Under the pieces are notes generated by a model. The model did no database searches. It had not been told where the DNA came from and worked only from the letters and a program-made list of their open reading frames with translations. The position numbers and the translations under genes were made by a program. Shown piece after piece: positions 7,338 through 14,122 of a stretch of DNA of 15,751 nucleotides (the stretch's first letter is position 1; every line of letters starts with the position of its first letter). The DNA comes from JAKFDK01 sp036676195 (GTDB lineage Bacteria > Bacillota > Sulfobacillia > Symbiobacteriales > ZC4RG38), in the NCBI GenBank assembly GCA_036676195.1, contig JAKFDK010000130.1, forward strand, positions 1 to 15,751, read 5' to 3'.

Positions 7338-8737
7338 CAACCAAGGAAGCCCTTGAGATCGTATCGGATTATAAGTATGGGTTCCACGACCCGGAGAACT
7401 ACGTTTTCAAGTCCCGCAAGGGGCTGGATCCGGATATTGTCAAGGAAATCTCCTTCATGAAGAAGGAGCCGGCCTGGATGACCGAGTTCAGGCTCAAGTC
7501 CCTGGACACCTTCTGGAAGAAGCCCATGCCCACCTGGGGCGCTGAACTCGGTGACATCGACTTCAGCGACATCTACTATTACCTGCGCCCCACCGAAAAG
7601 GCCGAGCGTTCCTGGGCAGAGGTCCCGTCGGATATCAAGAACACCTTCGACCGCCTGGGTGTCCCCGAGGCCGAACGGAAGTTCCTGGCCGGCGTCTCGG
7701 CCCAGTATGAATCCGAAGTAGTCTACCATAACATTAACAAGGACCTGGAAGAAAAGGGCATCATCTTCACGGATATGGACTCGGCTCTGCGGGAGCATCC
7801 CGAACTGGTCAGGCAGTATTTCGGCACCGTCATCCCCCCGGAAGACAACAAGTTTTCCGCCCTGAACAGTGCCGTCTGGTCCGGCGGTTCCTTTATTTAC
7901 GTCCCGCCGGGCGTGCACGTGGAGATCCCCCTGCAGGCTTATTTCCGCATTAACGCCCAGAACATGGGCCAGTTCGAACGGACCCTGATCATTGTCGATG
8001 AGGGCTCCTTTGTGCACTACGTGGAAGGCTGCACCGCCCCCACCTACTCCTCGAACTCTCTGCACAGCGCGGTGGTGGAGATTATCGTGAAGAAGGGCGG
8101 CCGTTGCCGCTACACCACCATCCAGAACTGGTCCAACAACGTTTATAACCTGGTGACCAAGCGGGCAATGGCCTACCAGGACGCCACCATGGAGTGGATC
8201 GACGGCAACATCGGCTCCAAGGTGACCATGAAGTACCCGGCGGTCTATCTGATGGAGCCCGGCGCCAGGGCCGAGGTGATCTCCATCGCCTTCGCCGGCA
8301 AGGGCCAGCACCAGGACGCCGGTTCCAAGGTGCTGCACTTCGCCCCCAACACCACCAGCCGGATCACCTCGAAGTCGATCTGCAAGGACGGCGGCAAGGC
8401 CTCGTACCGTGGCCTGGTCCACGTCGCCCGGGGTGCCACCGACTGCAAGGTCAAGGTGGAATGCGACGCACTGATCTTCGACAACCGCTCCTCGACCGAT
8501 ACGGTCCCCTATATGGAGATCATGGAACAGGACACCACCATGGAGCACGAGGCCACCGTCTCCAAGGTGTCGGAGGAACAGCTCTTCTACCTGCGCAGCC
8601 GTGGTCTGTCGCAGGAGCAGGCGACGCAGATGATCGTCCAGGGCTTTGTTGAGCCCTTCACCAAGGAACTGCCCATGGAGTATGCGGTGGAACTGAACCG
8701 GCTGATCGAGCTGGAGATGGAAGGCTCTGTCGGATAA
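7334..8737 (+). CDS. sufB: SUF scaffold protein SufB
   Basis: Main scaffold on which the iron-sulfur cluster is built, in complex with SufC and SufD. The product is 467 aa. Cys377 (KVECDALIF) and His405-Glu406 (MEHEATVSK) correspond to E. coli SufB Cys405, His433 and Glu434 at a constant offset of 28, so the cluster-building residues are present. The conserved block around EGCTAPTYSSNSLHSAVVE is intact. It begins inside the end of sufU (ATGA) and is followed by a 68-bp gap before the Rieske gene. Confidence 0.97.
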   Translation: MTTKEALEIVSDYKYGFHDPENYVFKSRKGLDPDIVKEISFMKKEPAWMTEFRLKSLDTFWKKPMPTWGAELGDIDFSDIYYYLRPTEKAERSWAEVPSDIKNTFDRLGVPEAERKFLAGVSAQYESEVVYHNINKDLEEKGIIFTDMDSALREHPELVRQYFGTVIPPEDNKFSALNSAVWSGGSFIYVPPGVHVEIPLQAYFRINAQNMGQFERTLIIVDEGSFVHYVEGCTAPTYSSNSLHSAVVEIIVKKGGRCRYTTIQNWSNNVYNLVTKRAMAYQDATMEWIDGNIGSKVTMKYPAVYLMEPGARAEVISIAFAGKGQHQDAGSKVLHFAPNTTSRITSKSICKDGGKASYRGLVHVARGATDCKVKVECDALIFDNRSSTDTVPYMEIMEQDTTMEHEATVSKVSEEQLFYLRSRGLSQEQATQMIVQGFVEPFTKELPMEYAVELNRLIELEMEGSVG

Positions 8738-8743
8738 TTTTCT

Positions 8744-8770
8744 GGCCGGTGCCACCCATTGGTGCCGGCC
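8744..8770 (+). promoter_or_regulatory. Intercistronic hairpin after sufB
   Basis: GGCCGG + CACC (8744-8749, 8753-8756) pairs with GGTG + CCGGCC (8761-8770); there is a 3-nt bulge (TGC, 8750-8752) and a CATT loop. No T-run follows, so it is not a standard intrinsic terminator. It may protect or attenuate the sufB mRNA end. Confidence 0.5.
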
Positions 8771-8805
8771 GCTCCCGTTGCGGCGGCAGCAAGCAGGAAG
8801 GGGAC

Positions 8806-9120
8806 ATGGCGGTGGCAGGTTTTGTGCGGGTGGCAGCCCTGGCCGAAGTGCCCGAGGGCAGCGCCACGTGCGTGCTGGTCAAGCGCAGGAAGATTGCCCT
8901 GTTCCATGTGGATGGCAAGATTTTCGCCACTGATGATACCTGCACCCACGCCGATGCCTCGCTGACCGAGGGCTGTGTGGAAGGACAGCAGGTGATCTGC
9001 CCCCTGCACGGCGCCCGCTTTGACGTGACCACCGGCGCCGCCCTGACCCGCCCGGCTGTCACCCCGGTGGACACCTACCCGGTGAAGGTGGAAAACGGCG
9101 AGATTTTTGTGGAACTGTAG
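8806..9120 (+). CDS. Rieske [2Fe-2S] ferredoxin
   Basis: A 104-aa soluble Rieske protein of the NirD/dioxygenase-ferredoxin type. The cluster ligands are Cys46-Thr-His48 and Cys65-Pro-Leu-His68, with normal C-x-H/C-x2-H geometry (16 residues between the two motifs). There is no membrane anchor, so it should be cytoplasmic. ATG 8806 is chosen because AAGGGG lies just upstream; the open frame extends back to 8749 but without a usable site or homology. It sits 68 bp after sufB and 53 bp before sufT on the same strand, with the terminator only after sufT, so it is probably part of the SUF transcript. An electron-transfer role in cluster assembly or repair is inference; no oxygenase partner is encoded nearby. 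Confidence 0.92.
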   Translation: MAVAGFVRVAALAEVPEGSATCVLVKRRKIALFHVDGKIFATDDTCTHADASLTEGCVEGQQVICPLHGARFDVTTGAALTRPAVTPVDTYPVKVENGEIFVEL

Positions 9121-9123
9121 ATC

Positions 9124-9145
9124 GCCGGGCTGTTACTGGCCCGGC
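9124..9145 (+). promoter_or_regulatory. Intercistronic hairpin between the Rieske gene and sufT
   Basis: Perfect 7-bp stem GCCGGGC (9124-9130) / GCCCGGC (9139-9145) with an 8-nt loop. No T-run follows. It lies 3 nt after the Rieske stop codon and may set mRNA stability within the operon. Confidence 0.55.
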
Positions 9146-9173
9146 GGCACGGGTATAAATGGAGGTAGCCCGC

Positions 9174-9482
9174 ATGGCAACCAAAGAAGAAGTGCTCAAG
9201 GCCCTGGAAGTGGTCAAGGATCCGGAACTGCGGATCAATGTGGTCGACCTCGGCCTGGTCTATGATGTGACGGTTGAGGATGACAAGTGCCATGTGCTCA
9301 TGACCCTGACCACCCCCGCCTGCCCCGTCGGCCCCATGATCACCGGCCAGGCCGAGTCGGTGCTGAAGAACCTGCCGGGCATCACGGAGGTAAAGGTGGA
9401 TATCACCTTCGACCCCCCGTGGACGCCGGACAAGATGAGCGAGCGCATGAAGAAGGCCCGGGCCATGGGCCTGATGCCATAG
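9174..9482 (+). CDS. sufT: SufT-type iron-sulfur maturation protein (MIP18/DUF59 family)
   Basis: The 102-aa single-domain MIP18 protein contains DPELRINVVDLGLVYDV near the N-terminus, then TTPACPVGP with the conserved Cys50, and FDPPWTPDKMSE near the C-terminus; all are hallmarks of stand-alone SufT proteins. SufT helps mature iron-sulfur proteins in Bacillota and actinobacteria. ATG 9174 is the start, with GGAGGT just upstream; the in-frame ATG at 9159 includes that ribosome binding site. It is the last gene of the operon, 8 nt before the terminator stem. PaaD and SufT share this family, but no phenylacetate genes are present. Confidence 0.92.
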   Translation: MATKEEVLKALEVVKDPELRINVVDLGLVYDVTVEDDKCHVLMTLTTPACPVGPMITGQAESVLKNLPGITEVKVDITFDPPWTPDKMSERMKKARAMGLMP

Positions 9483-9490
9483 CAACAGTA

Positions 9491-9525
9491 CCCCCTTCCC
9501 GTTGTCGGGAAGGGGGTTTTGGTTT
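9491..9525 (+). terminator. Intrinsic terminator of the suf operon
   Basis: Perfect 10-bp stem CCCCCTTCCC (9491-9500) / GGGAAGGGGG (9507-9516) with loop GTTGTC, followed by TTTTGGTTT. It lies 8 nt after the sufT stop codon. Confidence 0.95.
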
Positions 9526-9564
9526 GGGTAGCGGCTCTGCCCCCACCCGGAGGTGGCACAAATC

Positions 9565-9921
9565 ATGACTTTCTCGGTGCAACTGACCGTAGAAAAATTG
9601 CTGATGGTTTTGTGGATCGTTGCCTCAGTGCTCCGTCCACACCGAACCTGGCAACCTTGCGATCGTCACAGCCCTGATCTAGCACCACACATACGGGGGC
9701 GGCTGCCACTGCTTATTAGCCTGTCCTTCGTGTTCTTGTTTGATGCTGGCTCGCACGATCGTATCCCAGGAAGTGGTGGCAATCGACCCGGTCTTTCGGA
9801 CCGCAGGATTTTAAGTCCCGTGCGTTTGCGCTTCCGTCACTCTGGCACCCATCAGACCGGTATATTCGTAGCCATAGGTATCACAATGCTACCATCCCTC
9901 AGATTCCCTCATGCAGCTTAG
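9565..9921 (+). CDS. Doubtful small ORF or 5' gene remnant
   Basis: The frame gives 118 codons. An almost ideal ribosome binding site, GGAGGTGG (9549-9556), lies 8 nt before ATG 9565, and the first 25 residues form a hydrophobic helix (LLMVLWIVASVL). After about residue 27 the sequence looks non-coding, rich in His, Arg and Pro, and residues 67-94 run antisense across the tRNA-Leu relic, so the later part is almost surely not a real protein. The start may be what is left of a gene broken by insertion or deletion. No family recognised. Confidence 0.25.
   Translation: MTFSVQLTVEKLLMVLWIVASVLRPHRTWQPCDRHSPDLAPHIRGRLPLLISLSFVFLFDAGSHDRIPGSGGNRPGLSDRRILSPVRLRFRHSGTHQTGIFVAIGITMLPSLRFPHAA
9762..9846 (-). 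pseudogene. Decayed tRNA-Leu(UAA)
   Basis: On the minus strand a class II tRNA can be traced. The 5' acceptor is GCCAGAG (9846-9840). The anticodon arm is CGGGA-CTTAAAA-TCCTG (9820-9804), with anticodon TAA. The long variable arm is CGGTC-CGAAA-GACCG (9803-9789). A broken T arm (GGGTCGATTGCC) and a 3' acceptor remnant CCTGGG follow. The anticodon and variable arms are intact. The D loop is shortened and lacks a clear GG, the T arm has lost several bases, the acceptor strands no longer pair in register, and ATAC stands where CCA would be. A possible promoter lies upstream (TTGTGA 9886-9881, 16 bp, TATACC 9864-9859). It is most likely non-functional. Confidence 0.75.
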
Positions 9922-9975
9922 AGATGGTCCACCGCCACCGGCCCAAGAGCCCGCCCCGGACGACCGCCCCCACCC

Positions 9976-10923
9976 TCACTCCTGGCTCAGCCGCATAATC
10001 CGCACCGTCATGGCCTCCGCATCAAAGCTCACCTGCGCGCCCAGGGCCTCGCTGATCACGCGCAGGGGCACCAGGGTCCGGCCGTCCTCCACAAACGGGG
10101 CGACATCCGGATACAGCAGGCGCCCGCCCAGGCGAATGCGAATGTCCCCCGCCGGTTGCTGCGGGCCGTACAGCTCCGTGCGCCCGTCCGCCAGAGTCAC
10201 CGCCAGCGCATCCCCCCGGCGGGCCAGAGCCGCCACCGGCTGCGCAAACTCCCCCGCATCCGACGCCCACGCCACCGGCGTGCCCAGCGCCCCAGCAAAG
10301 GCGTGCACCTGCCGCCCAGCCGCCACCAGGGTGACCTCGCCCCAGGGCAGCAGGGCAGTAGCCGGCGCCGCGAAGTCCCGGCGCCAGAGCGCATCACCGG
10401 TAAACAGGTCCACCGCGCGCACACGGGCACCCTGGCGATCCTGGTAGGCCAGGTACACGGCATCCTCGGCCACCGTCAGCACATCCGCCGCCACGATCCG
10501 CAGCGGCAGACGCCAGATCGCCATGGTCCCCCGGTAGGCCGTCAGCCCCGTCCCGTCCGCCGCCAGGGCCACCCGCACCCCAGCCACCATGGCCGAAACC
10601 GCCGGAGCCGGCCCGCCGTGCACCTGCACAGTACCCGCCTCCCGCCCCAGGGGCACCAGGGGCAGATCGGGGCCGCTGTGGTGGCCGGGAGCCCGCGGGT
10701 CCACCAGCAGCACCGTGCGGGCAGCATCGTCCCAGCCCACCTCCAGCCCCAGCGCCTCCGCCACCCCCCGCAAGGGCAGGAAGGTGCGGCCGCTGACAAT
10801 GCGGGCCGGCACCTCGGAAACAACCGGAACGGCATCCACATACACCTGAACCGTGTCCGCCGGGGCCGGCCCCCAGCCAGCCAGAACCAGCACCGCCGCC
10901 ACCGCCAGGCAGGCCCTGCGCAA
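9976..10923 (-). CDS. Secreted protein with two copper-amine-oxidase-N ('stalk') domains
   Basis: The product is 315 aa. TTG 10923 is the start: GGAGGTGG (10936-10929) precedes it by about 5 nt, and the earlier in-frame TTG at 10938 includes that site. Residues 1-22 form a signal peptide (RR, then CLAVAAVLVLAGW, cleavage near APA-DT). A stalk domain follows at about 25-75 (SGRTFLPLRGVAEALGLEVGWD) and a second closes the protein at about 255-312 (DGRTLVPLRVISEALGAQVSFD). The part between has beta-propeller-like repeats resembling PQQ-type blades (LFTGDALWRRDFAAPATALLPW, VHAFAGALG). These domains are common in exported proteins of Bacillota; no copper ligands or oxidase domain are present. It follows leuD by 81 bp on the same strand, but a functional link is not evident. 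Exact role unknown. Confidence 0.82.
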   Translation of the reverse strand: MRRACLAVAAVLVLAGWGPAPADTVQVYVDAVPVVSEVPARIVSGRTFLPLRGVAEALGLEVGWDDAARTVLLVDPRAPGHHSGPDLPLVPLGREAGTVQVHGGPAPAVSAMVAGVRVALAADGTGLTAYRGTMAIWRLPLRIVAADVLTVAEDAVYLAYQDRQGARVRAVDLFTGDALWRRDFAAPATALLPWGEVTLVAAGRQVHAFAGALGTPVAWASDAGEFAQPVAALARRGDALAVTLADGRTELYGPQQPAGDIRIRLGGRLLYPDVAPFVEDGRTLVPLRVISEALGAQVSFDAEAMTVRIMRLSQE

Positions 10924-11002
10924 GAAGACCACCTCCAACTGGTATGGTACCAGATGGCGGTGGTCTCCTTATGGTATCACCAGGGTATAACCTCTCAGGG
11001 CA

Positions 11003-11019
11003 GCCTACCGCCGGTAGGC
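11003..11019 (-). promoter_or_regulatory. Hairpin at the end of leuD
   Basis: Perfect 7-bp inverted repeat GCCTACC (11003-11009) / GGTAGGC (11013-11019) with a 3-nt loop, including the leuD stop codon. No T-run follows on the minus strand, so termination is doubtful. Confidence 0.4.
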
Positions 11020-11604
11020 CGGCCGGGTCGCCTCATAGGCGGCGATGGCATTGGCATTCTGCAAGGTCAGACCGATATCGTCCAGCCCATTCAGCAGGCA
11101 GTGCCGGCGGAAGGGGTCCAGATCAAAACTGGCACTGAAGCCAGACTCGTCGGACACCGTCTGGTTCTCCAGGTCCACCGTCAGCTTATAGCCGGGGGTA
11201 GCGGCCGCCTTGGCCAGCAGCGCCGCCACCAGCTCTTCCGGCAACACCACCGGCAGCATAAAATTCTTGAAGCAGTTGCTATAGAAAATATCCGCAAACG
11301 ATGGCGCAATGATCGCCCGGAAGCCGTAGTCGGCCAGGCCCCAGGGGGCATGTTCACGGCTGGAGCCGCAGCCGAAATTCTTCCCCGCCACCAGAACAGT
11401 GGCGCCCTGATACCGGGGCTGGTTCAGCTCAAAGTCCGGGTTCGGGCTGCCATCGGCCAGGTAGCGCCAGTCAAAAAAGGCAAACTCGCCGAAGCCGGTC
11501 CGCTCAATGCGCTTCAGGAACTGCTTGGGCATGATCTGGTCGGTGTCCACGTTGACCCGGTCCATCGGGACGACCAGGCCGGTATGCTTCACAAAACCCT
11601 GCAT
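11005..11604 (-). CDS. leuD: 3-isopropylmalate dehydratase small subunit LeuD
   Basis: Small subunit of isopropylmalate isomerase, the second specific step of leucine synthesis; it forms the swivel domain that closes over the LeuC iron-sulfur site. The product is 199 aa, the bacterial full-length type. The substrate-specificity motif GKNFGCGSSREHAPWGL is intact, and VDTDQIMPKQFL near the N-terminus is typical. ATG 11604 is chosen because a G-run (GGGGGGA) lies upstream and homology starts there; the frame extends back to 11649 inside leuC. It follows leuC by 19 nt. Confidence 0.96.
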   Translation of the reverse strand: MQGFVKHTGLVVPMDRVNVDTDQIMPKQFLKRIERTGFGEFAFFDWRYLADGSPNPDFELNQPRYQGATVLVAGKNFGCGSSREHAPWGLADYGFRAIIAPSFADIFYSNCFKNFMLPVVLPEELVAALLAKAAATPGYKLTVDLENQTVSDESGFSASFDLDPFRRHCLLNGLDDIGLTLQNANAIAAYEATRPAYRR

Positions 11605-11623
11605 GGTTCTATTCCCCCCGGAT

Positions 11624-13027
11624 TTACTTCCAGGACCGGACATCCACAAAATGTCCGGCCACAGCGGCAGCGGCAGCCATGGGCGGGCTCACCAGATGGG
11701 TGCGGCTGCCCGCGCCCTGCCGGCCCTCAAAGTTGCGGTTCGAGGTGCTGGCGCAACGCTCACCGGGCTCCAGCACATCCGGGTTCATGGCCAGGCACAT
11801 GGAACAACCAGCCTCACGCCAGTCAAAGCCAGCTTCCTTAAAGATCTTGTCCAGCCCTTCGGCCTCGGCCTGCAGCTTCACCTGGTAAGAACCAGGCACC
11901 ACCATGGCGTTCACGGTCGGGGCCACCTGCTTGCCCCTGGCCACCGCCGCAGCAGCCCGCAGGTCCTCAATGCGGCCGTTGGTGCAGGAGCCGATGAACA
12001 CCCGGTCGATCTTGATCTCCTCAATGGGAGTGCCAGCCTCCAGGCCCATGTACTGCAGGGCCCGTTCCACACCCTTGCGCACCAGGGGGTCGCTGAACTC
12101 CTCCGGGCTCGGCACCCGGCTGGTCACCGGCGCCACCATGCCCGGGCTCGTACCCCACGACACATAAGGCACCAGATCGGCCGCCTCAAAGATCTCCAGC
12201 CGGTCATAGGTGGCACCGGGATCAGAGGGCAACTGGCGCCAGTCGGCCAGGGCCTGCTCCCAGGCAGCGCCCTTGGGGGCAAACTCCCTGCCCTCCAGGT
12301 AGGCAAAGGTCTTCTCGTCCGGCGCCACCATGCCGGCGCGGGCGCCGGCCTCAATGGTCATGTTGCAGACCGTCATCCGGCCTTCCATGCTCAGGGAGCG
12401 GATTGCCTCGCCGGTGTATTCCACCACATAACCGGTGGCCCCGTCGGTGCCCAGGCGGCCGATGATCGCCAGCACCAGGTCCTTGGCCGTCACCCCGGGG
12501 GTGAGCTGACCGTTCACCCGGATCTCCATCGTCTTGGGCTTCTGCTGCAGCAAGGTCTGGGTGGCCAGCACGTGCTCCACTTCAGAAGTGCCAATGCCAA
12601 AGGCCAGGGCCCCGAAAGCGCCGTGGGTGCTGGTATGGGAGTCACCGCACACAATGGTCATGCCCGGCTGGGTGTAGCCCATCTGCGGGCCAATCACATG
12701 GACAACGCCCTGGTTCGGGCTGTACAGGTCGTACAGGGTAATCCCGAACTCTTCACAGTTCTTGGTCAGGGTCTCGATCTGCTTCAGCGAGATCTCGTCG
12801 GTAATCGGCAGATCTCGGCTCCAGGTCGGCACGTTATGGTCAGCGGTGGCCACCGTCAGATCCCGCCGCCGTACCTTGCGTCCCGTCATGCGCAGGCCGT
12901 CAAATGCCTGGGGCGAGGTCACCTCGTGCACCAGTTGCAGGTCAATGTACAGGACCGTGGCCTTCCCCGGCTCCTGGAGCACCACGTGGTTGTTCCAGAT
13001 CTTCTCGAACATCGTCTGCGGCGCCAT
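11624..13027 (-). CDS. leuC: 3-isopropylmalate dehydratase large subunit LeuC
   Basis: Large subunit of isopropylmalate isomerase, an aconitase-type enzyme that converts 2- to 3-isopropylmalate. The product is 467 aa. The [4Fe-4S] ligands are Cys348 (FIGSCTNGR), Cys408 and Cys411 (GCSMC), one residue off the usual 347/407/410. The N-terminus VTSPQAFDGLR and HTSTHGAFGALAFGIGTSE are conserved. ATG 13027 has GGAGG 8 nt upstream. The frame is open back to 14080, antisense to the LysR gene, but that extension is spurious. leuA and leuB are not in the window. The protein depends on iron-sulfur supply from a system such as the SUF operon nearby. Confidence 0.97.
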   Translation of the reverse strand: MAPQTMFEKIWNNHVVLQEPGKATVLYIDLQLVHEVTSPQAFDGLRMTGRKVRRRDLTVATADHNVPTWSRDLPITDEISLKQIETLTKNCEEFGITLYDLYSPNQGVVHVIGPQMGYTQPGMTIVCGDSHTSTHGAFGALAFGIGTSEVEHVLATQTLLQQKPKTMEIRVNGQLTPGVTAKDLVLAIIGRLGTDGATGYVVEYTGEAIRSLSMEGRMTVCNMTIEAGARAGMVAPDEKTFAYLEGREFAPKGAAWEQALADWRQLPSDPGATYDRLEIFEAADLVPYVSWGTSPGMVAPVTSRVPSPEEFSDPLVRKGVERALQYMGLEAGTPIEEIKIDRVFIGSCTNGRIEDLRAAAAVARGKQVAPTVNAMVVPGSYQVKLQAEAEGLDKIFKEAGFDWREAGCSMCLAMNPDVLEPGERCASTSNRNFEGRQGAGSRTHLVSPPMAAAAAVAGHFVDVRSWK

Positions 13028-13066
13028 GGCATCAGCCTCCACACACAAATCATTCACCTTAAAATT

Positions 13067-13096
13067 AATGTACCACTGGCATGTTCGAGATGTCAA
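13067..13096 (-). promoter_or_regulatory. Promoter of leuCD
   Basis: On the minus strand a perfect -35 TTGACA (13096-13091), 18-bp spacer and -10 TACATT (13072-13067). Transcription would start near 13060, giving a leader of only about 33 nt, too short for a T-box or leucine attenuator. The spacer contains an imperfect dyad CAT-N7-ATG (13080-13092). Confidence 0.75.
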
Positions 13097-13113
13097 AGAT
13101 ATACTTACGATGG

Positions 13114-13131
13114 ATGCCATAGGTTCTGCAT
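13114..13131. promoter_or_regulatory. Possible LysR-type operator between leuC and lysR
   Basis: Inverted repeat ATGC (13114-13117), 10 bp, GCAT (13128-13131), just upstream of the leuC -35 and close to the start of the LysR gene. LysR proteins commonly bind such dyads between divergent genes. Short arms make this tentative. Confidence 0.35.
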
Positions 13132-13147
13132 ATAGGAGATTTCGGCT

Positions 13148-14062
13148 ATGGAACTGCATCACCTGCGCTATTTTGTGGCAGTGGCCCGGCACGGCAGCTT
13201 TACCCGGGCCGCCCGGCAACACAATGTGGCCCAGCCCTCCCTCAGCCAGCAAATTCGCCGGCTGGAGGAAGAACTGGGCGCGCCGCTCTTCGAACGCACC
13301 GGTCCGATCCGGCTGACCGCGGTGGGCGAGGTGCTCCTGCCCCGGGCCGAGCGGATTCTGGCCGAGGTCGAGGCAGCGGTTCAGGAGGTGCGCGAGTCCC
13401 TGGGGTTGCGCCGGGGGCGGGTGGTGGTGGGCACCACCCCCATTTCCGGCTCCCACGTGCTGCCACCGGTGGTGGCCGCCTTCCGGCGGCAATACCCCGG
13501 GGTCACCGTTATCCTGCGAGAAGAGAACACCGCCACCCTGCTGGACCTGGCCCACCGGGGGGAGACTGACATGAGCCTGGTCACCGCCCCCGTGACGGGT
13601 CTCGACTTGGAGGTTCTGCCCCTGATCACCGAGGATCTGTTGCTGGCCGTGCCGCCAGGCCATCGCCTGGCCGGCGCCGGCATAGTTGAACTGGCCGAGG
13701 CGGCCGGGGAACCCTTTATTCTCCTGAAGGAGGGGATGGGCTTCCGCGACGTCGTGCTGGCAGCGTGTGCCGCCGCCGGCTTTCTGCCTGATACGGTGTT
13801 TGAAAGCAGTCATATGGAAACCGTGCAGTCTCTGGTGGCGGTGGGCATGGGGGTGGCCCTGGTGCCCCGCATGATCCTGATGCGCGACCGCACTCCGGCC
13901 CCCGTGTTCCTGGAATTGCCCCCGCCGCGCCCCACCCGCACCCTGTCGCTGGTCTGGCGGCGCGACCGCTACCTGCCGCAGGCTGCGCAGGCCTTTGTTG
14001 AAGTCACCCGGCAGATCTGGCACGCCGCGTCCCGCCCCCACGGAGGGGAAGCCGGGCGGTAA
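13148..14062 (+). CDS. LysR-family transcriptional regulator
   Basis: The 304-aa protein has an N-terminal winged helix (residues 1-60; MELHHLRYFVAVARHGSFTR, HTH through HNVAQPSLSQQIRRLE), a linker helix, and an effector-binding domain from about residue 90 (VVVGTTPISGSHVLPPVVAAF to the end). Overall it resembles the CynR/OxyR-like branch. No redox cysteine pair is obvious; the only cysteine noted, in the effector domain, is in VLAACAAAG. ATG 13148 has AGGAG (13134-13138) 9 nt upstream. It is divergent from leuC with 120 bp between starts, so control of leuCD and of itself, with a leucine-pathway intermediate as effector, is the simplest inference. Confidence 0.92.
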   Translation: MELHHLRYFVAVARHGSFTRAARQHNVAQPSLSQQIRRLEEELGAPLFERTGPIRLTAVGEVLLPRAERILAEVEAAVQEVRESLGLRRGRVVVGTTPISGSHVLPPVVAAFRRQYPGVTVILREENTATLLDLAHRGETDMSLVTAPVTGLDLEVLPLITEDLLLAVPPGHRLAGAGIVELAEAAGEPFILLKEGMGFRDVVLAACAAAGFLPDTVFESSHMETVQSLVAVGMGVALVPRMILMRDRTPAPVFLELPPPRPTRTLSLVWRRDRYLPQAAQAFVEVTRQIWHAASRPHGGEAGR

Positions 14063-14122
14063 CGCTATGGTAACGTCCATTTGGATAAGATAAAGTTATT
14101 CTGTCGCCAAGGAGACCTCCGG

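Larger units (their letters stand above)
9526..9975. other. Gene-poor stretch with lower GC and relics
   Basis: About 450 bp between the suf terminator and the end of the stalk-domain gene. Base composition is visibly more AT-rich than in the flanks and codon choice in every frame is poor. It holds an orphan reading frame (9565-9921) and a decayed tRNA-Leu (9762-9846, minus strand). The last 60 bp (9915-9975) return to high GC with no clear signal. No integrase, transposase or inverted repeats were recognised. Confidence 0.6.

Noticed and set aside
6911..8755. Long minus-strand frame (614 codons) opposite sufU and sufB
   Set aside because: It is a shadow of the two strongly conserved suf genes, caused by GC-rich codon use.
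13028..13066. T-box or leucine attenuator in front of leuC
   Set aside because: The leader is only about 33 nt and holds no stem-loops or leucine codon run.
11624..14080. An 818-codon frame on the minus strand spanning leuC and the region antisense to the LysR gene
   Set aside because: Only the part from ATG 13027, which has a ribosome binding site, matches LeuC; the upstream part is a high-GC antisense shadow with no start signal.
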